A DNA stretch of 12,875 nucleotides from Bacteroidales bacterium (GTDB taxonomy: Bacteria; Bacteroidota; Bacteroidia; Bacteroidales; UBA4181), in NCBI GenBank assembly GCA_031264715.1, contig JAISDP010000212.1, positions 1 through 12,875 on the forward strand, written 5' to 3'. Position 1 is the stretch's first letter. Every line of letters begins with the position of its first letter. The translations under genes were made by a program, and so were the position numbers. The notes beneath the pieces were generated by a model. That model searched no databases, was not told the DNA's origin, and saw nothing but the letters and a program-made list of their open reading frames with translations. Of this stretch, positions 5,841 through 12,730 are shown one piece after another.

Positions 5841-7366
5841 AGAGCGGGGACAGGAAAGCGGTAGACAGATACCTGGCGCAGATCGAACTGGCGCGCTCGC
5901 TCGGTGCGGATGTCGATCCGTTTGAAACCGAAGCCGAAAAGCGGAAGGTTGTCGAACGCATGAAACGCGATCCGGGCTATCTGGCCGTTAAGATGTTCCC
6001 GCATCTGTGTACGTGCGAAAGCGCGGATTTCCAGATAGAGTTTGCACGACGGGTCAAGTCGAATCCCATTTTTAAGGGTTATGCCGAATGGGGACGCGGG
6101 CTGGCCAAATCCGTATGGGCGGACATTATTATCCCTGTATGGCTGTGGATTAATGGCGAAACAAAATACATGTGCCTGGTTTCGGACACCTCCGACCGTG
6201 CATGCGACCTTCTGGACGACCTGCGCGCCGAATTTGAAGCCAACCCCATACTGACGCACTACTTCGGGGAACAGAAAACCGAAGGGTACTGGGAAAAGGG
6301 TAATTTTACCACGCAAAGCGGCTTTATTGCCAAAGCGTTCGGAGTGCGGCAAAAAGTACGCGGACTGCGCAAGGGCCGCTACCGTCCCGACCTGTGGGTA
6401 GTTGATGACCTGGAAACGCCCCAGTCCATTAAGAATCAGAAAATTCAGGATGATTACGTGAAATGGATCGAACGGGACGTAATACCGACCATGACGGGGA
6501 TGTTCCGGCGTCTGATCGGCTCCAACAACCGTTTTGCTTCGCGCATGGTGCAGACGCTACTGAAAGAACGGCACCCTAAATGGCTGTTTCATACTGTCGC
6601 CGCATACGATGAGGCGACTTGCGAACCTGCATGGAAGGCGGCATATACGGCCGACTTTTACCGCGAACAGGAAAGCGATATGGGGATTATCGCCGCCCAT
6701 GCCGAATACAACCACAAGGCCATACCGGAAGGAAAAATATTCTCGGAAGGGCAGATACAGTGGGCGCCGTTGCCGCCGCTGTCCGGGTTTACCATGATTA
6801 TTGCCCATTGGGATATCGCCTACTCCGAAAACAGTACAGCCGACTACAACGCCGTCCGCATCTGGGGCCTGTACAACCGTAACTACTGGCTTATCGACTG
6901 CTACGTCCGGCAAAGCAAAATGCGGCGCGCCGTCGACTGGATGTGCGACCGGCAGCGGATGTATATGCACGAAGTAAAAATATACTGGCAGTACGAAGCG
7001 CAGTTCTGGAACGACGAGGTGAACCGGACTGTTTACGAAGCTGAAACGGAGCATGGCCTGTCGCTGAATCTGGTCAAAAGGGAAACCCCGCACATCAAAA
7101 AACTCATGCGGCTGGTCAGCATGCAGCCGTATTACCAGAACGGGCGCATCTATTACAGCGAGGCGCTCAAGTCGAGCCACGACAGCCAGATGGGTATACG
7201 GCAACTGACCGGCATCGAGCCGGGCAGTTCCGAACACGACGACAGTCCGGATGCCGATCAGCAGGCTATTGAATCGCTGGAACAGTATAACGCCCCGCCC
7301 CAAAAGGATAAGGACACAAAATCGTGGGTGGCGGGCAAGATAAAACAGATATTTAATCTTCCGTAA
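5837..7366 (+). CDS. Terminase large subunit (packaging ATPase and nuclease, Mu gp28-like)
   Basis: A 509-residue protein, a usual length for the family. The N-terminal ATPase has a variant Walker A, GRGLAKS (residues about 86-92, with Lys91), Walker B with the catalytic acid in WVVDDLE (187-193), and a coupling-like motif GSNNR (228-232). The C-terminal RNase H-like nuclease shows HWDIAY with Asp326, a second acid in TADYN (Asp336) and a late acidic cluster, SSEHDDSPDADQQ, around 465-480 that should supply the third metal ligand. The enzyme binds the portal, powers DNA entry and cuts it when the head is full; in Mu-like phages it also cuts host DNA flanking the prophage. It overlaps the small subunit start/stop by four bases and is followed 2 bases later by the connector gene. 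No key residue appears missing. Confidence 0.93.
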   Translation: MKSGDRKAVDRYLAQIELARSLGADVDPFETEAEKRKVVERMKRDPGYLAVKMFPHLCTCESADFQIEFARRVKSNPIFKGYAEWGRGLAKSVWADIIIPVWLWINGETKYMCLVSDTSDRACDLLDDLRAEFEANPILTHYFGEQKTEGYWEKGNFTTQSGFIAKAFGVRQKVRGLRKGRYRPDLWVVDDLETPQSIKNQKIQDDYVKWIERDVIPTMTGMFRRLIGSNNRFASRMVQTLLKERHPKWLFHTVAAYDEATCEPAWKAAYTADFYREQESDMGIIAAHAEYNHKAIPEGKIFSEGQIQWAPLPPLSGFTMIIAHWDIAYSENSTADYNAVRIWGLYNRNYWLIDCYVRQSKMRRAVDWMCDRQRMYMHEVKIYWQYEAQFWNDEVNRTVYEAETEHGLSLNLVKRETPHIKKLMRLVSMQPYYQNGRIYYSEALKSSHDSQMGIRQLTGIEPGSSEHDDSPDADQQAIESLEQYNAPPQKDKDTKSWVAGKIKQIFNLP

Positions 7367-7368
7367 CG

Positions 7369-7785
7369 ATGAGATATATTAACAGGGATGACCTGATTGA
7401 AATTATACAGGAACGCCTGCTGGACGAAAGCGTCCAGTTGAACGGGGCGTTGCTGGACAGCATCGAGGCAAAAGCCATTGATTTCGCCATTTCCTACATA
7501 AGCGGACGGTACGACTGCGATATTATCTTTGGCGATCCCGTCAGGCGTCACGGCCTGCTGGCGCAGGCCATCGGCATGATTGTGGCGTACTGGGCCGTCC
7601 GGCGCAATGCCGCAAGAAAAGTGCCAGGGGATTTTCCCGACATATACAGGGAGGCGGTTGCGATACTGGAGCATATCCGGTCAGGCAGCCAACAACTGGA
7701 CGGGATGCCGGAAATAACCGGAGCCGACGGTACAACAGCCAGCCTGATGTACGGAAACAATACCAACAGAGATTTTTTCATTTAA
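7369..7785 (+). CDS. DUF1320 / Mu gp36-like head-tail connector
   Basis: A 138-residue protein starting MRYINRDDLIEIIQERLLDE. It has the pattern of the DUF1320 family: an N-terminal 'sRDDL' helix, IEAKAIDFAISYISGRYDCD in the middle (compare the family's A...ID.YL.gRY), a hydrophobic helix (LLAQAIGMIVAYWAVRRNAA) and a helix with DFPDIYREAVAILEHIRSG, ending in a polar tail. Such proteins are thought to form a connector ring below the portal. In Mu, gp36 lies after the capsid gene, whereas here it sits between terminase and portal. The start lies 2 bases after the large terminase stop, so they share an operon. Confidence 0.8.
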   Translation: MRYINRDDLIEIIQERLLDESVQLNGALLDSIEAKAIDFAISYISGRYDCDIIFGDPVRRHGLLAQAIGMIVAYWAVRRNAARKVPGDFPDIYREAVAILEHIRSGSQQLDGMPEITGADGTTASLMYGNNTNRDFFI

Positions 7786-7798
7786 CCGGGTTTTTAAA

Positions 7799-10294
7799 AT
7801 GAATTTGAAAAACTTTATCATCGATGCTTTTTTCCGCTTTGCGGGAAACAACAGGGTTTATGCGGAATACTACAAACGTTCCTCATCGCCGCGGAAAGCC
7901 GATTATACGAAACAGGCGGTCGACCTTCACGCCAAAGAGATTAAGGACTATACCCGCGCCGTCATGTCGGCCACCGATCCCGAAAATCCGCGTCGCGGCG
8001 ACCTGATGCGCTTCTACCAAAACATGATGATGGATTTGCATCTGGGCAGTTGCATTGACAACCGGATACTGCATGTTCAGTGCGCCCCCTTTAAACTGGT
8101 GGACGCCTCCGGAAACGAAGATGCAGAGGTGCACCGGCTGCTGGAAAAGCCGTGGTTTATCGAACTGGTGCGGCTGGTTTGCCTCCATACCTTTGAGGGA
8201 ACCAAACTGATAGAGATGCTGGAACTGAACGAAAGGATGGAATTGAAGGAGGTTGCGGAAATTCCGCAAAGTAATTTCCTTCCGCATAAAGGCGTGGTTA
8301 TTAAGGAGGAATCCGACGAAAGCGGCATTAGCTACAGGGATGGGCTCCTGAAAGATTACTATTTCCAGGTGGGTAGCGACTGGAATCTCGGCCTGTTCAG
8401 TCAACTGGCCATCGTCGTGATGGCTAAAAAGCTGGGGTTAGGCTCGTGGATGGGATACATCGACAAGTTCGGCGTACCGCCCGTCTTTGCCGTTACCGAG
8501 CGGCTGGACACCGGTCGCCGCGACGAACTTTTTGAAATGCTCTCCAATTTCAGGCAAAACCAGTTTCTGGTGTTGCAGGGAAAGGAATCCATCGTAGTGC
8601 CGAACAATTATCAACTGGACGCCCACAATACCTTTGAAAGCCTCATACAGATCGCCGACGCCCAGATCAGTAAACGGATACTTGGCGGTACCGGACTCAG
8701 CGACGAGAAAAGCTTTGTGGGTTCCGCAGAGGTGCAGGAACGGCTGCTGAAGCTTCGCAACGGGGTAGACAAACTGGTATTCAAATTTTATTTTAACGAG
8801 GAGGTGAAACCCCGGCTGGTGAAGTTAAGCCCGGTTTATGCCCCGCTCGATAAACTGACCCTCGAATGGGACGAATCTGAAACCCTGTCCCTGAAGGAAT
8901 TTATTGACGCCATTGGCGATTTTTCGGCATACTATGAGTTTGACATCGAGGAAATCAAAAGGATAACGGGTTTGCCGGTGGTCAAAATAAAAAGCATGCT
9001 GGGACAAAGCGCAAAACCGGAACCGGACGCCGGCGAAAAAAAAAAGCCTGAAAGTTCCGTAAGGCTTGATTATCCAGCCGCATCCGCATGGGATGATACC
9101 ATTGATGAAATCGCCCGCCTGCTCCACGAAGGCAAATTAAAACCTGCCGACTTGAACTCCGAAACGGTATTAAAAACATACGGACGCCTTTCTGACGGGG
9201 CGGCGCAGGGTTGGGGCGACGGGTTCTTTGAGTATGACGCGCCCAAAGGTCAGGTTTCCATACAGCAGCAACTGCGCAACAGCCTGTTCTGGTTCTCCGG
9301 AGCTAAAACATACCGGCAGCTGGAGGAAATCAACGGCATGTTGCTGGACGGCGACGGCAAGGTACGCCCTTACCATGAGTTCCGCAGGGATGTAAAACTT
9401 GTCAGTGAAAAATACAATGAGGCGTATCTGGAAACCGAGTACGGCGCCACGCTTGCCAATGCACATGCCGCACGCGACCAGCAAAGGTTCGAAGCCGAAA
9501 AGGATATTTACCCGCGGCTGAAAGTACGTACGATGGAAGATGAAAATGTAAGGGAAACACATGCTGTACTTAACGGCGTTGTCCGTCGGGTAGACGATCC
9601 CAAACGCATCCCGCCGCCGTTCGACTGGGGTTGCCGCTGCTGGGAGGAACAAACCGCAGAACCGGAAACCGCCATGCCCGATATTCCCGTCAATCCTGTC
9701 TTTGCCAACAATCCCGGCATCACCGGCGAAGCCTTTACCGTACTGCATCCGTATTTCCAGATGCCCAAAAAGGAACTGGCGCGGGTGAAAAGCCAGACGG
9801 AACTGACCAAGCTGTATGCGCCTTACCGGAAGGTCGACGGCGCCCAGGTGTGGGTGAACCATTTCGCCGACGAAAGGGATTTGCCCGACAATCTTCAGGC
9901 AGCCCGAACATTGGCCAAAAATCATGCCGTGAAGGTGAAAATACGGCCACATATAGAAGCCGGCAGAGAACCTGTCAGAAACCCCGAATTTTACATTAAC
10001 GGGAAAACCGCCGACCTGAAAAGAATAACAGGGGTGAATGGGTTCGACAGCGGTTTTAAAACATCTAAAAAACAGGGATGTACGGTAACCGTATTTCGCC
10101 TCGACTGCCAAACCTTTGATGCGGAAGCAACAGCCCAAAATTTAAGCAGGGTATACCATCCCCACAGAGCCGTAAACCAGCAGCCGGTAATTGATGAATT
10201 TTATGTGATACGGGGCGAACGTTCGGTAAAAATCAAAAAAGACGATGTGCTTTCAGGGAAACATAAAGATATGCTGGAAAAACTGAAAGGCTGA
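7799..10294 (+). CDS. Portal (DUF935) fused to MuF head-morphogenesis domain and a C-terminal BECR-type nuclease-like domain
   Basis: An 831-residue protein from ATG 7799, far longer than Mu portal gp29. Residues about 1-405 are a DUF935 portal (MDLHLGSCIDNRILHVQCAP; LGSWMGYIDKFGVPPVFAV; IADAQISKRILGGTGLSDEK; ends around KRITGLPVVKIKSML). A Glu/Lys/Pro-rich linker with ten A bases (residues 406-420) follows. Residues about 440-620 are a MuF / SPP1 gp7-type minor head protein (Mu gp30-like) with VRETHAVLNG (584-593) and WGCRCWE (610-616). Residues about 655-831 resemble the barnase-EndoU-colicin E5/D-RelE (BECR) nucleases carried by phage proteins and CdiA toxins: KIRPH with His718, NPEFYINGK (728-736), SKKQG (756-760). 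The portal part forms the dodecameric DNA channel; MuF proteins can enter the cell with DNA. Nuclease activity is inferred. No separate small immunity gene follows. Confidence 0.85.
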   Translation: MNLKNFIIDAFFRFAGNNRVYAEYYKRSSSPRKADYTKQAVDLHAKEIKDYTRAVMSATDPENPRRGDLMRFYQNMMMDLHLGSCIDNRILHVQCAPFKLVDASGNEDAEVHRLLEKPWFIELVRLVCLHTFEGTKLIEMLELNERMELKEVAEIPQSNFLPHKGVVIKEESDESGISYRDGLLKDYYFQVGSDWNLGLFSQLAIVVMAKKLGLGSWMGYIDKFGVPPVFAVTERLDTGRRDELFEMLSNFRQNQFLVLQGKESIVVPNNYQLDAHNTFESLIQIADAQISKRILGGTGLSDEKSFVGSAEVQERLLKLRNGVDKLVFKFYFNEEVKPRLVKLSPVYAPLDKLTLEWDESETLSLKEFIDAIGDFSAYYEFDIEEIKRITGLPVVKIKSMLGQSAKPEPDAGEKKKPESSVRLDYPAASAWDDTIDEIARLLHEGKLKPADLNSETVLKTYGRLSDGAAQGWGDGFFEYDAPKGQVSIQQQLRNSLFWFSGAKTYRQLEEINGMLLDGDGKVRPYHEFRRDVKLVSEKYNEAYLETEYGATLANAHAARDQQRFEAEKDIYPRLKVRTMEDENVRETHAVLNGVVRRVDDPKRIPPPFDWGCRCWEEQTAEPETAMPDIPVNPVFANNPGITGEAFTVLHPYFQMPKKELARVKSQTELTKLYAPYRKVDGAQVWVNHFADERDLPDNLQAARTLAKNHAVKVKIRPHIEAGREPVRNPEFYINGKTADLKRITGVNGFDSGFKTSKKQGCTVTVFRLDCQTFDAEATAQNLSRVYHPHRAVNQQPVIDEFYVIRGERSVKIKKDDVLSGKHKDMLEKLKG
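9036..9051 (+). promoter_or_regulatory. 10-A tract with A AAA AAG heptamer at portal/MuF junction: likely slippage site
   Basis: The fusion reads GGC GAA AAA AAA AAG CCT GAA. A AAA AAG (9040-9046) is the dnaX-type slippery heptamer in the right phase. A -1 shift gives GCC then TGA (9049-9051), ending the protein at about 417 residues; a +1 shift gives four codons then TAA (9060-9062). Both products are essentially the portal alone. A potential hairpin, AAGCCT (9044-9049) with AGGCTT (9062-9067), overlaps the tract, which suits transcriptional slippage at least as well as ribosomal shifting. Confidence 0.5.
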
Positions 10295-10319
10295 CAACCG
10301 GTGGTTATCAGCCTTTCAG
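10283..10319 (-). terminator. Strong hairpin with T-run on the minus strand: antisense-facing terminator
   Basis: CTGAAAGGCTGACAACC (10283-10299) and GGTTATCAGCCTTTCAG (10303-10319) form a 17-bp stem with one mismatch and a 3-base loop, over the stop codon of the fusion gene. The T-run (TTTTT) follows the stem only on the minus strand; the plus strand has GGGAGGG there. It would stop leftward transcripts entering the late operon from the accessory side while letting rightward late mRNA pass to the next genes. Confidence 0.6.
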
Positions 10320-10392
10320 GGAGGGCTTGGGACGTACCTGCGCCCGCACAAAGATAATCAAAATTCAATCATCCAAAATAAAAATCAAAAAA

Positions 10393-10953
10393 ATGAGCCA
10401 GCCAACACCAGTACCGAATTTTTTACAGATGGGCAAGCAACTGAAGCGTATCATCCGTGTGCGGGCGGCTGCAGAATCTGTAAAATTCTTTAAGGACAGT
10501 TTCCTCAAAGGCGGTTTTACCGATGGCAGCCTCGACCCGTGGCCGGCCTCCAGGGGGCCGCTGACAGGCAAACGCACCCTGTACAAAAAAGGCATCCTGA
10601 TGCGGTCGATACATGTTTCATCCAACACGGACAGGCGCATCGTGTTCACCTCGGATACCGACTATTCCGATATCCATAACAATGGCGGGAAAATTATCGT
10701 AACGCCCGCCATGAAACGTTATTTCTGGTCGCAGTATTACCGCTGGGGCGGAGGAAAAACAAAAGGGAAAGGCAAAAAGGCGGTTTCCGGCAACGCCCGT
10801 GCGGAATGGTGCAAAAGGATGGCATTGAAGAAAGTCGGCTCTGTCATTGTTATTCCCAAACGCCGGTTCATGGGCGAAAGCAAAACGCTGATGGCGCAGT
10901 TAAACCGCATATTTGCCGATGAAACAGTACGCATCTTCCAAAATAATTCATAA
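10393..10953 (+). CDS. Virion morphogenesis / tail completion protein (Mu gpG-like)
   Basis: A 186-residue protein starting MSQPTPVPNFLQMGKQLKRI. The ATG at 10393 follows a very A-rich leader and is preferred over an in-frame ATG at 10327, whose product would start in the region after the terminator hairpin. It has the pattern of the Mu gpG virion morphogenesis family (phage tail S family): an N-terminal helix, LTGKRTLYKKGILMRSIHVS around residues 57-76, FTSDTDYSDIHNNGGKI around 85-101 (compare the family's 'G.n..YA.iHq.GG'), and VIVIPKRRFMGES near the C-terminus (compare 'iPaRpfLG.s'). A lysine/glycine-rich insert (GGGKTKGKGKK) lies around residues 117-130. The family finishes the tail and allows its joining to the head. 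It follows the portal fusion in the same operon, after the minus-strand terminator hairpin. Confidence 0.8.
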   Translation: MSQPTPVPNFLQMGKQLKRIIRVRAAAESVKFFKDSFLKGGFTDGSLDPWPASRGPLTGKRTLYKKGILMRSIHVSSNTDRRIVFTSDTDYSDIHNNGGKIIVTPAMKRYFWSQYYRWGGGKTKGKGKKAVSGNARAEWCKRMALKKVGSVIVIPKRRFMGESKTLMAQLNRIFADETVRIFQNNS

Positions 10954-10972
10954 TTCATAATTAATTTATCTT

Positions 10973-11503
10973 ATGTTTCCTGATTTGTATAACGAAATCG
11001 CCGCCCGCATCGCGGCCAATCTTTCCGAAATCCTCTGGTGCGACCTGTGGCACGAGCAGGTCGCCTGGCTCGAAGAGGAATTGCCGTTCCCGGCTCCGGC
11101 TGTGTTCATCGCATTTCATGTCACCGGCGTCGAAGATGCCGGCACGCTGGTGCAGCAATGTAACCTGCAAATAGATTTCTACCTGTTTTTTGAAACCTTT
11201 GCCGACACTTACCGGGGCAGCGCAAACTGCGGGGACACTTTGGAGTTCCTGAAAACGCTCACCCGCCTGCACGCGCTTTTCCACGGGCGAAGCGGACAGC
11301 ATTTCTCCGCGATGCGCCGCGTGGATGTGGCGCCGGAAGAAACAGGAAACGCCGGGAATCTTTACCGCATTTCCTTCGAGTGCGTGGCTACCGACTATTC
11401 CGCACAAACAGTATACGATGAGGGCGCTTTCCCGGATGTTGCCATTAGCAGGGAACCAATTCCGGAAAGGGTGGCAGATACCGATCCGTTGTATGTAATG
11501 TGA
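10973..11503 (+). CDS. Mu gp37-like (DUF1834-type) protein, possible tail terminator
   Basis: A 176-residue protein starting MFPDLYNEIAARIAANLSEI. An N-terminal helix is followed by a beta-rich core (PAVFIAFHVTGVE; LQIDFYLFFETFAD), a helix (DTLEFLKTLTRLHALFHGRS), another strand pair (YRISFECVATDYS) and a disordered acidic tail. This order is the fold pattern of tail terminator / minor tail proteins, and the position after gpG matches the gp37-like gene of Mu-type tail-joining modules. Sequence recognition is weak, so the assignment is chiefly positional. It is the last gene of the rightward operon; its stop is only 21 bases from the end of a gene coming the other way. Its leader has an ATAATTC repeat, giving a typical A/T-rich start region. 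Confidence 0.6.
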   Translation: MFPDLYNEIAARIAANLSEILWCDLWHEQVAWLEEELPFPAPAVFIAFHVTGVEDAGTLVQQCNLQIDFYLFFETFADTYRGSANCGDTLEFLKTLTRLHALFHGRSGQHFSAMRRVDVAPEETGNAGNLYRISFECVATDYSAQTVYDEGAFPDVAISREPIPERVADTDPLYVM

Positions 11504-11524
11504 CGGAAAAGCCGGGAAAATTTT

Positions 11525-12331
11525 CTAATGATTCCATTCCAATCCTTCGGTTGTAAACATCAATTGTCTGATTCCCTCTTGAAAGAACTCACTTTCTATG
11601 ATGGCAGATTTTGAATTTTTCAACTCCTTAATGAAATCTTTGGCATTATTGATAAACAATGTGGTAGTGCTATGATCTGACGGCTTCGAGCAACCGAATG
11701 TTTTCACCGGCTTGTCATCAAATCTCACTCTGATGGACTCAGCATGAAATTGTCCTTTGGAAATTTTCAGCATAACATTATTTTCTGATTCTTTATAACG
11801 TAGCGTAATATTGGTTATGGTGCCTCCATTATAAGGAAATGCAAAACTTAACTCATTATTTGCCGTTAAAAATGCAAAATAAATCTTGCTGTCATCCATC
11901 AAATTGGTTTCTTCACGATAATTCCACTTACTGATATTCACCGGTTCGATATTCGCCGGTTCAACTTCCGAATCCGACAAAGAAGGTGTTTGAGAGAGAA
12001 AAACAATCCCTTCGAATCCTTTATCCGGTCGGTAATGTGATGTCGCATAACACTCTTCGCTCCCGGGCACATAATACCATATCCATACGCTACGGCTGTC
12101 TTTATATTTGTCTCGAAAAAATTTAGCGATCTGCAATAATTCGGCCTCCGGCGCCTTCCTGTCCAAGTCGATACTGACATGCGCTTTGGCATTAGCCTCG
12201 AAATATTCTTCGCTCCGAACCTTATATTCCGGGAAAGAATTGAAAGTTATGATACTCAAAACTACCAGGCCGATGATAAGGGCAACAAAGGAAGCCACAA
12301 TGATTCCTATTATCTTTATTACTTTCTTCAT
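11525..12331 (-). CDS. Membrane-anchored protein of unknown function (accessory gene)
   Basis: A 268-residue protein from ATG 12331 (MKKVIKIIGIIVASFVALII). The frame is open for 16 codons upstream, but those lie across the promoter region, so the later ATG is chosen. Residues about 5-30 form one strong membrane helix; the remaining 235 residues are probably outside the cytoplasmic membrane, though a cytoplasmic C-terminus cannot be excluded. The soluble part has a conserved-looking SVWIWYYVPGSEECYATSHY around residues 75-95, a variable linker and two later beta-rich stretches. No domain is recognised. Base composition is visibly richer in A/T than the neighbouring virion genes and the gene has its own promoter, which marks it as an independently expressed cargo gene, possibly a lysogenic conversion or superinfection exclusion protein (inference only). 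Confidence 0.75.
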   Translation of the reverse strand: MKKVIKIIGIIVASFVALIIGLVVLSIITFNSFPEYKVRSEEYFEANAKAHVSIDLDRKAPEAELLQIAKFFRDKYKDSRSVWIWYYVPGSEECYATSHYRPDKGFEGIVFLSQTPSLSDSEVEPANIEPVNISKWNYREETNLMDDSKIYFAFLTANNELSFAFPYNGGTITNITLRYKESENNVMLKISKGQFHAESIRVRFDDKPVKTFGCSKPSDHSTTTLFINNAKDFIKELKNSKSAIIESEFFQEGIRQLMFTTEGLEWNH

Positions 12332-12357
12332 GATGTGATGATGGTTAAAAACAACTG

Positions 12358-12387
12358 CAAATATAAAAAAGCCTCGCATTTCTGCAA
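12358..12387 (-). promoter_or_regulatory. Strong Bacteroides-type promoter for the membrane-protein gene
   Basis: On the minus strand TTG (12387-12385), 19 bases, then TATATTTG (12365-12358), an exact match to TAnnTTTG. Transcription would start near 12351-12354, about 20 bases before the ATG at 12331. It overlaps the preceding terminator: its upstream element lies in the terminator stem and its -7 box starts in the T-run. Confidence 0.7.
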
Positions 12388-12395
12388 GGCTTTTT
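12365..12395 (-). terminator. Rho-independent terminator of the upstream small-gene operon
   Basis: On the minus strand AAAAAGCCTTGCA-GAAA-TGCGAGGCTTTTT: a stem of GCCTTGCA with TGCGAGGC (one G-T wobble), a GAAA tetraloop and a run of T. The flanking A and T runs make it usable from both sides. It lies immediately after the stop of the gene at 12706-12401. Confidence 0.85.
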
Positions 12396-12400
12396 CATCA

Positions 12401-12706
12401 TCATTCCATCATTTTTTTCTTCAGGTTTGATTTCTTCAGGTTTTTCAGCTCTTCTTCCAACTTATTTTTTTCCCTTCTAATCATAGCAATATCATATTCC
12501 AACCTGGCTATACTTTCAATATCTAAAAAATTAGAATCCTTATGCACCCACACTTTAGTATACACTTCATCCTCAACCCTGTCTCTATAATTAGATACTA
12601 TACTAATTGGAAGAGAATCGATATTTAGGCTCTTTGCGATTGTTAACGCATTATTGATACCCCGGAGCGTATCATCACCCTCTATTTCTATTTTATAATG
12701 TTCCAT
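12401..12706 (-). CDS. Small lysine-rich coiled-coil protein of unknown function
   Basis: A 101-residue protein starting MEHYKIEIEGDDTLRGINNA. Residues 1-60 are mixed beta/alpha with a short hydrophobic SLPISIVSNY. Residues about 66-98 form a strongly charged coiled coil (REKNKLEEELKNLKK) ending in a run of lysines. A/T-rich composition and the A/T-rich leader (12707-12730) resemble the next gene upstream, from which it is separated by 24 bases; the two probably form one operon ended by the terminator at 12365-12395. No domain recognised. It is an accessory gene, not part of the virion module as far as can be seen. Confidence 0.65.
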   Translation of the reverse strand: MEHYKIEIEGDDTLRGINNALTIAKSLNIDSLPISIVSNYRDRVEDEVYTKVWVHKDSNFLDIESIARLEYDIAMIRREKNKLEEELKNLKKSNLKKKMME

Positions 12707-12730
12707 TTTCTTTTATTTAAAATTTATTCA

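Noticed and set aside
6557..7303. 248-codon open frame on the minus strand
   Set aside because: Antisense to the large terminase nuclease domain, where the plus-strand catalytic motifs are clear.
9036..9045. Homopolymer sequencing error artificially fusing portal and MuF
   Set aside because: Not preferred because both halves are in one frame and the second half has no usable ATG before residue 514. It cannot be fully excluded without raw reads.
9170..10138. 322-codon open frame on the minus strand
   Set aside because: Antisense shadow of the MuF-nuclease half of the fusion gene, produced by G/C-rich codon bias; sequence has no protein-like family pattern.
11504..11524. Terminator between the convergent genes
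   Set aside because: Only a weak GAAAA...TTTTC pairing is present, with no stable G/C stem; not enough to call.
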